Shown in pieces: positions 6,811-9,562 of a stretch of 9,562 bases of DNA. Origin of the DNA: Paracoccaceae bacterium (GTDB taxonomy: Bacteria; Pseudomonadota; Alphaproteobacteria; Rhodobacterales; Rhodobacteraceae); NCBI GenBank assembly GCA_015485375.1, contig WFTU01000262.1:1-9562 (forward strand), in the 5' to 3' direction. Within the stretch, counting starts at the first letter, position 1; each line of letters begins with the position of its first letter. Made by a program: the position numbers and the translations under genes. Under the pieces are notes generated by a model. That model ran no database searches. It had not been told where the DNA came from and saw only the letters and a program-made list of their open reading frames with translations.

Positions 6811-7191
6811 TTACTGCCCGTTTTGCGGCAAGCCGTCGCAAATCTCGTAATAGTCGCCCTTGTCGTCCACGAAAATATGCAGCGCCAGCTTCGTGCCGGT
6901 CGGTTTTTCGAATGCGCCCATAGACACGCCGATCCAGTCGAGATGCGGAGGATCGAAGAACAGCGAGGACCCGCAGGTCTTGCAGAACCCCCGCCGCACC
7001 TTGGGCGAGGAGTCGAACCACGTCACGTTCTCCGCCCCCTCCACGGTCAAATCGGCCTTCTTCACATCCGTGCCGGCATAGAAGTGCCCCGTGTGCTTGC
7101 GGCAGATCGTGCAGTGGCAGGCATCGGGCGGAGGCAGGTCGCCCTTCACGGTGAAACGGACCGCGCCGCAGAGACAGGAACCCTTGTGCAT
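6811..7191 (-). CDS. GFA/CENP-V-domain zinc-binding protein
   Basis: This is a 126-residue single-domain protein of the GFA (glutathione-dependent formaldehyde-activating enzyme)/CENP-V fold. The zinc-binding cysteines are in the expected pattern: GSCLCGAVRF (Cys6, Cys8), ACHCTICRKHTG (Cys25, Cys27, Cys30) and RRGFCKTCGSSLFF (Cys70, Cys73). The C-terminal IGVSMGAFE and LALHIFVDDKGDYYEI strands are also typical. The namesake Gfa speeds glutathione-formaldehyde adduct formation, but most short homologues have no proven activity, so a formaldehyde role is only a possibility. There are no other formaldehyde or glutathione genes nearby. The gene points against the EamA transporter with a three-base gap and no visible terminator between them. 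It probably uses the divergent promoter at 7246-7273. A GGGG-containing stretch about ten bases before the ATG may act as ribosome-binding site. Confidence 0.9.
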   Translation of the reverse strand: MHKGSCLCGAVRFTVKGDLPPPDACHCTICRKHTGHFYAGTDVKKADLTVEGAENVTWFDSSPKVRRGFCKTCGSSLFFDPPHLDWIGVSMGAFEKPTGTKLALHIFVDDKGDYYEICDGLPQNGQ

Positions 7192-7230
7192 TCTAATTGC
7201 ATTCCCCTTGCAATATTTCCTGTTCTCTTC

Positions 7231-7258
7231 TTGTTGTTTTTGAATATTCTACTATAAT
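7231..7258 (+). promoter_or_regulatory. Sigma70-like promoter for the beta-barrel gene
   Basis: A consensus -10 element TATAAT lies at 7253-7258, with TTGTTG at 7231-7236 as a -35 and a 16-base spacer. The predicted start near 7265 would give a leader of about 37 bases before the ATG at 7302. The surrounding stretch is markedly AT-rich compared with the rest of the window. An eight-base palindrome GAATATTC (7242-7249) lies in the spacer and could be an operator half or chance. Confidence 0.6.
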
Positions 7259-7273
7259 AAACGATATTAACAA
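7246..7273 (-). promoter_or_regulatory. Candidate divergent promoter for the GFA gene
   Basis: On the minus strand TTGTTA (7273 down to 7268) and TAGAAT (7251 down to 7246) are separated by 16 bases, matching sigma70 -35 and -10 elements (TAGAAT differs from TATAAT at one base). The predicted start near 7239 gives a leader of about 47 bases. Its elements interleave with those of the plus-strand promoter, so one polymerase would exclude the other. Confidence 0.4.
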
Positions 7274-7301
7274 TGCTGGGTATATCATTGGGAGAGCTAC
7301 C

Positions 7302-7877
7302 ATGAAATTTATTGCAAGAATAATGTCGGCACTGGTTTTGTCCACGGGCATCGCCAGCGCGCAAGACTGGAATGTGGATGTTTTTGCAGGGGGCATGTTG
7401 CCGGGAAACCTGTTGTGGGATTTAGTATCTTACCAAACCGATACTGGGGAAACATTCGGAATCGGGGTTTCCAGAAACGATGTTTTCGTGCCCGGTCTGG
7501 AGGTTGGTTTTGAACTCAGCCAGACGGGTGCAGAGTATACCTGCTGCAATCCGAACTCGATTTCCGGATTGGCAGGAATGTTGACGGCTAAGTTCAACTT
7601 TGTCACCAACGGCCGTTTTGAGGCCTATGGCGGGTTGGGTCTCGGGGCCGTAAATGTTACCTATTTCAATGATGCTCCCTATTCGAACAGCCAAATGGTT
7701 GCCGGAGGACAGGTGTCCCTCGGAGCGCGCTATGCGATTTCGGATACAATGAAAGTCTTTGCTGAAGCACGCTATCTGGATACTTTTCAGGATGCTTATG
7801 TGGCGTGGAACCCGCCGACCTCTAATGCCGAGTTTTCTGCAACCACTATTTCGGTCGGCCTGCGGAACTCGTTTTAA
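7302..7877 (+). CDS. Small outer-membrane beta-barrel protein, secreted, function unknown
   Basis: The 191-residue product starts with a clear Sec signal peptide (MKFIARIMSALVLSTGIASA, cleavage before QDW). It continues as alternating hydrophobic/polar strands rich in Gly and aromatics, such as FEAYGGLGLGAVNVTYF, QMVAGGQVSLGARYAI and TMKVFAEARYLDTF. It ends in Phe after ATTISVGLRNSF, the typical outer-membrane barrel assembly signal. This fits the broad OmpA-like/OMP_b-brl eight-strand group. It has no OmpA peptidoglycan-binding domain. A vicinal pair Cys81-Cys82 lies in a probable loop (YTCCNPNS). The frame is open upstream to 7197, but the ATG at 7302 has GGGAGAG six bases before it and begins exactly at the signal peptide, so it is preferred. 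Base composition is visibly lower in GC than its neighbours. It has its own promoter and a following hairpin, so it looks monocistronic. Specific function not recognised. Confidence 0.82.
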   Translation: MKFIARIMSALVLSTGIASAQDWNVDVFAGGMLPGNLLWDLVSYQTDTGETFGIGVSRNDVFVPGLEVGFELSQTGAEYTCCNPNSISGLAGMLTAKFNFVTNGRFEAYGGLGLGAVNVTYFNDAPYSNSQMVAGGQVSLGARYAISDTMKVFAEARYLDTFQDAYVAWNPPTSNAEFSATTISVGLRNSF

Positions 7878-7908
7878 CACAACGCTGGATGCGGACGATT
7901 ATAACAAT

Positions 7909-7950
7909 GCGGAAAGCTGGATCTCGCGCCCGCTTTCCGCGCTTGATTTT
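7909..7950 (+). terminator. Probable intrinsic terminator after the beta-barrel gene
   Basis: GCGGAAAGC (7909-7917) pairs perfectly with GCTTTCCGC (7932-7940) over nine bases around a 14-base loop. A GC dinucleotide and TTGATTTTGTT follow, giving a broken T-rich tract. It lies 31 bases after the stop codon of the barrel gene. The long loop and imperfect T-tract lower confidence slightly. Confidence 0.6.
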
Positions 7951-7976
7951 GTTGCATTTCATACGCCTACAAAGCA

Positions 7977-8086
7977 GAAAGCCGGGGCTTTCGCGGTATA
8001 AGGCGCGGCTATCTATCTTTCTGACGATCCCCACCTGTCGCAAATGCCGCAGCGCGGCACAATAGGCCTTCCCTGCTTCGCGCCTT
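7977..8086 (+). other. Inverted-repeat-rich gap upstream of enolase
   Basis: This gap has no coding frame I can support. It holds GAAAGC/GCTTTC (7977-7982 and 7987-7992) with a CGGG loop. A longer-range pair AAGGCGCG (8000-8007) / CGCGCCTT (8079-8086), eight bases and perfect, encloses a hairpin TGCCGC (8045-8050) / GCGGCA (8054-8059) with an AGC loop. If transcribed, it could fold as a structured eno leader or a small RNA. No clear promoter could be placed for eno: TATAAG at 7997-8002 is -10-like but lacks a convincing -35. No known riboswitch was recognised. Confidence 0.35.
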
Positions 8087-8136
8087 GGGTGTATGACACG
8101 CGCGAGCATTGATCCAATTTCAGACAGGATACAGCC

Positions 8137-9414
8137 ATGAGCGCCATTCTCGACATTACCGCCCGCGAAATTCTTGACAGCCGGGGCAACCCGACGATCG
8201 AGGTTGATGTAGTTCTGGAGGACGGCGCCATGGGCCGCGCGGCGGTGCCTTCGGGGGCCTCTACCGGCGCGCACGAGGCGGTGGAGTTGCGCGATGGTGA
8301 TCCTAAACGCTACGGCGGCAAGGGTGTGCTGAAGGCTGTCGATGCGGTCAATGGCGAGATTTACGAGGCCCTCGTCGGGCTGGATGCCACGCAGCAGGTC
8401 GATATCGACGCGATCCTGATTGATCTGGACGGCACGCCGAACAAGTCGCGTCTGGGGGCCAATGCGATCCTCGGCGTTTCGCTGGCGGTGGCGCATGCGG
8501 CGGCGGATAGCCTCGGCATGCCGCTTTACCGTTACATCGGCGGCACCTCGGCGCGGGTTCTGCCGGTGCCGATGATGAACATCATCAATGGCGGCGAGCA
8601 TGCCGACAACCCGATCGATATTCAGGAATTCATGATTATGCCGGTCGCTGCCAACAGCATCGCCGACGCCGTGCGCATGGGAGCCGAGATTTTCCACACG
8701 CTGAAAAAGGAACTCTCCGCCGCCGGTTTCAACACCGGTATCGGTGACGAGGGCGGTTTTGCGCCTGCGCTTTCCTCGACCACCGCCGCGCTCGATTTTA
8801 TCATGACCGCCATCGACAAGGCCGGATATGTCCCGGGCGAGGAGGTTTTCCTCGCGCTCGATTGCGCCTCCTCCGAATACTACAAGGACGGGGTTTACGA
8901 CATGAAGGGCGAGGGCAAGAAACTGTCGAGCGCCGAGAATGCGGACTACCTCGCCGCGCTGGTTGACGCCTATCCGATCATCTCGATCGAGGACGGCATG
9001 GACGAGGATGACTGGGACGGCTGGAAACTGCTGACCGAAAAGCTGGGCGACAAGGTGCAGCTGGTCGGGGATGATTTGTTCGTGACCAACCCCGAGCGTC
9101 TGGAGCGCGGGATCGAGGACGGTGTGGCCAATTCGATCCTCGTCAAGGTCAACCAGATCGGCACATTGACCGAGACTCTTACGGCGGTCGATATGGCCCA
9201 CCGCGCCGGATATACCAGCGTCATGTCGCACCGCTCCGGCGAGACCGAGGATGCAACCATTGCCGATCTGGCGGTGGCGACCAACTGCGGCCAGATCAAG
9301 ACCGGCTCGCTGTCGCGTTCGGACCGCCTGGCGAAATACAACCAGCTGATCCGTATCGAGGAAGAACTGGGCGCCAGCGCGGTGTTTGCAGGGCGCTCGA
9401 TCCTGAAACGGTAA
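8137..9414 (+). CDS. eno: Enolase (phosphopyruvate hydratase)
   Basis: This enzyme converts 2-phosphoglycerate to phosphoenolpyruvate in glycolysis and the reverse in gluconeogenesis, is cytoplasmic and needs Mg. In many bacteria it also joins the RNA degradosome. The 425 residues match the usual bacterial length. Visible motifs are the N-terminal AREILDSRGNPTIEVDV, the loop VPSGASTGAHEAVELRD, GIGDEGGFAP (catalytic Glu205), Mg ligands Asp242 (LALDCASSE), Glu285 (SIEDGMDEDDW) and Asp312 (VGDDLFVTN), LVKVNQIGTLTET (catalytic Lys337), and SHRSGETEDATIADLAV (His365). All expected active-site residues are present. The ATG has AGGA (8126-8129) seven bases upstream. It is apparently transcribed alone. 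The frequent pyrG-eno arrangement is not seen here. The stop is TAA at 9412-9414. Confidence 0.98.
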   Translation: MSAILDITAREILDSRGNPTIEVDVVLEDGAMGRAAVPSGASTGAHEAVELRDGDPKRYGGKGVLKAVDAVNGEIYEALVGLDATQQVDIDAILIDLDGTPNKSRLGANAILGVSLAVAHAAADSLGMPLYRYIGGTSARVLPVPMMNIINGGEHADNPIDIQEFMIMPVAANSIADAVRMGAEIFHTLKKELSAAGFNTGIGDEGGFAPALSSTTAALDFIMTAIDKAGYVPGEEVFLALDCASSEYYKDGVYDMKGEGKKLSSAENADYLAALVDAYPIISIEDGMDEDDWDGWKLLTEKLGDKVQLVGDDLFVTNPERLERGIEDGVANSILVKVNQIGTLTETLTAVDMAHRAGYTSVMSHRSGETEDATIADLAVATNCGQIKTGSLSRSDRLAKYNQLIRIEEELGASAVFAGRSILKR

Positions 9415-9562
9415 TTCGGCAGTATTTGGCCCAGCCCCTTCAATTCCGTCCTCTGACCGCTTAGGTTGGAGGCAGGCGGGTGCTGACCTTCTCGTGAGAG
9501 GACTACATCCTGGTGGCCTTAAATCTTTGAACGGGAGCTGGCTCTGCGACTGGTCGTGGCCT
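9415..9562. other. Non-coding tail after eno, no gene recognised
   Basis: No reading frame of useful length starts or continues here, and no strong terminator is visible directly after eno. A bulged hairpin CCTTCTC/GAGAGG lies at about 9487-9501. Two related segments, CTGGTGGCCT (9510-9519) and CTGGTCGTGGCCT (9550-9562), repeat in direct orientation. The style changes from about 9460 and could be the leader of another gene or element that starts beyond the window. Confidence 0.4.

Noticed and set aside
7197..7301. Upstream in-frame extension of the beta-barrel gene
   Set aside because: It overlaps the promoter elements, and the ATG at 7302 has a good ribosome-binding site and starts exactly at the signal peptide.
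7846..9231. A 461-codon minus-strand frame opposite enolase
   Set aside because: Enolase is certain on the plus strand with all active-site motifs. The antisense product has no family features and runs through the terminator-like region.
1..9562. CRISPR arrays, tRNA or rRNA genes, phage or toxin-antitoxin modules
   Set aside because: I found no spaced direct repeats, no cloverleaf or rRNA-like segments, and no matching protein families. The only tandem repeat is the coding 33-bp array.

Overview
The window looks like a chromosomal segment of a GC-rich alphaproteobacterium, most likely a Rhodobacterales (Roseobacter/Rhodobacter-type) species. The support is the character of the proteins: an alphaproteobacterial Mur/Fur-type regulator without CxxC motifs, a TIGR00282/YmdB-type phosphoesterase, an enolase, and two EamA transporters. 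No taxonomic search could be run.

Layout. Positions 1-380 are the 5' end of an IS5-family (IS427-like) insertion sequence read on the minus strand. It cuts into a pentapeptide-repeat membrane protein gene (383-1177, +), whose N-terminus is missing from the window. Next comes a tight plus-strand cluster: a YmdB-like metallophosphoesterase (1206-2018), an EamA/DMT transporter (2015-2908, GTGA overlap), an SLC13-type permease with two RCK_C/TrkA_C domains (2909-4687, TAAATG junction) and a small M50-type membrane metallopeptidase (4712-5371). A weak hairpin follows. Then come a Fur/Mur regulator (5442-5867) and a second EamA transporter (5902-6807), probably co-transcribed. A GFA/CENP-V-type zinc protein (6811-7191) faces them on the minus strand.

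Positions 7192-7301 form an AT-rich divergent promoter region. It drives the GFA gene leftwards and a small secreted outer-membrane beta-barrel gene (7302-7877) rightwards. Two oppositely directed sigma70-like promoters appear to overlap there. A gap with several hairpins (7878-8136) separates the barrel gene from enolase (8137-9414). The last 148 bases hold no recognisable gene.

How the genes fit together. Most of the window is ordinary core genome: glycolysis (eno), metal-responsive regulation (fur/mur), drug/metabolite and anion transport, and a conserved phosphoesterase. The accessory signals are the IS with its broken target gene and the compositionally different barrel gene. I see no CRISPR array, defence island, phage module or biosynthetic cluster, and no clear evidence of a previously undescribed system. 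The items most worth a second look are the IS/pentapeptide junction, the overlapping divergent promoters, the Asn-to-Asp change in the phosphoesterase metal site, and the structured gap upstream of eno.
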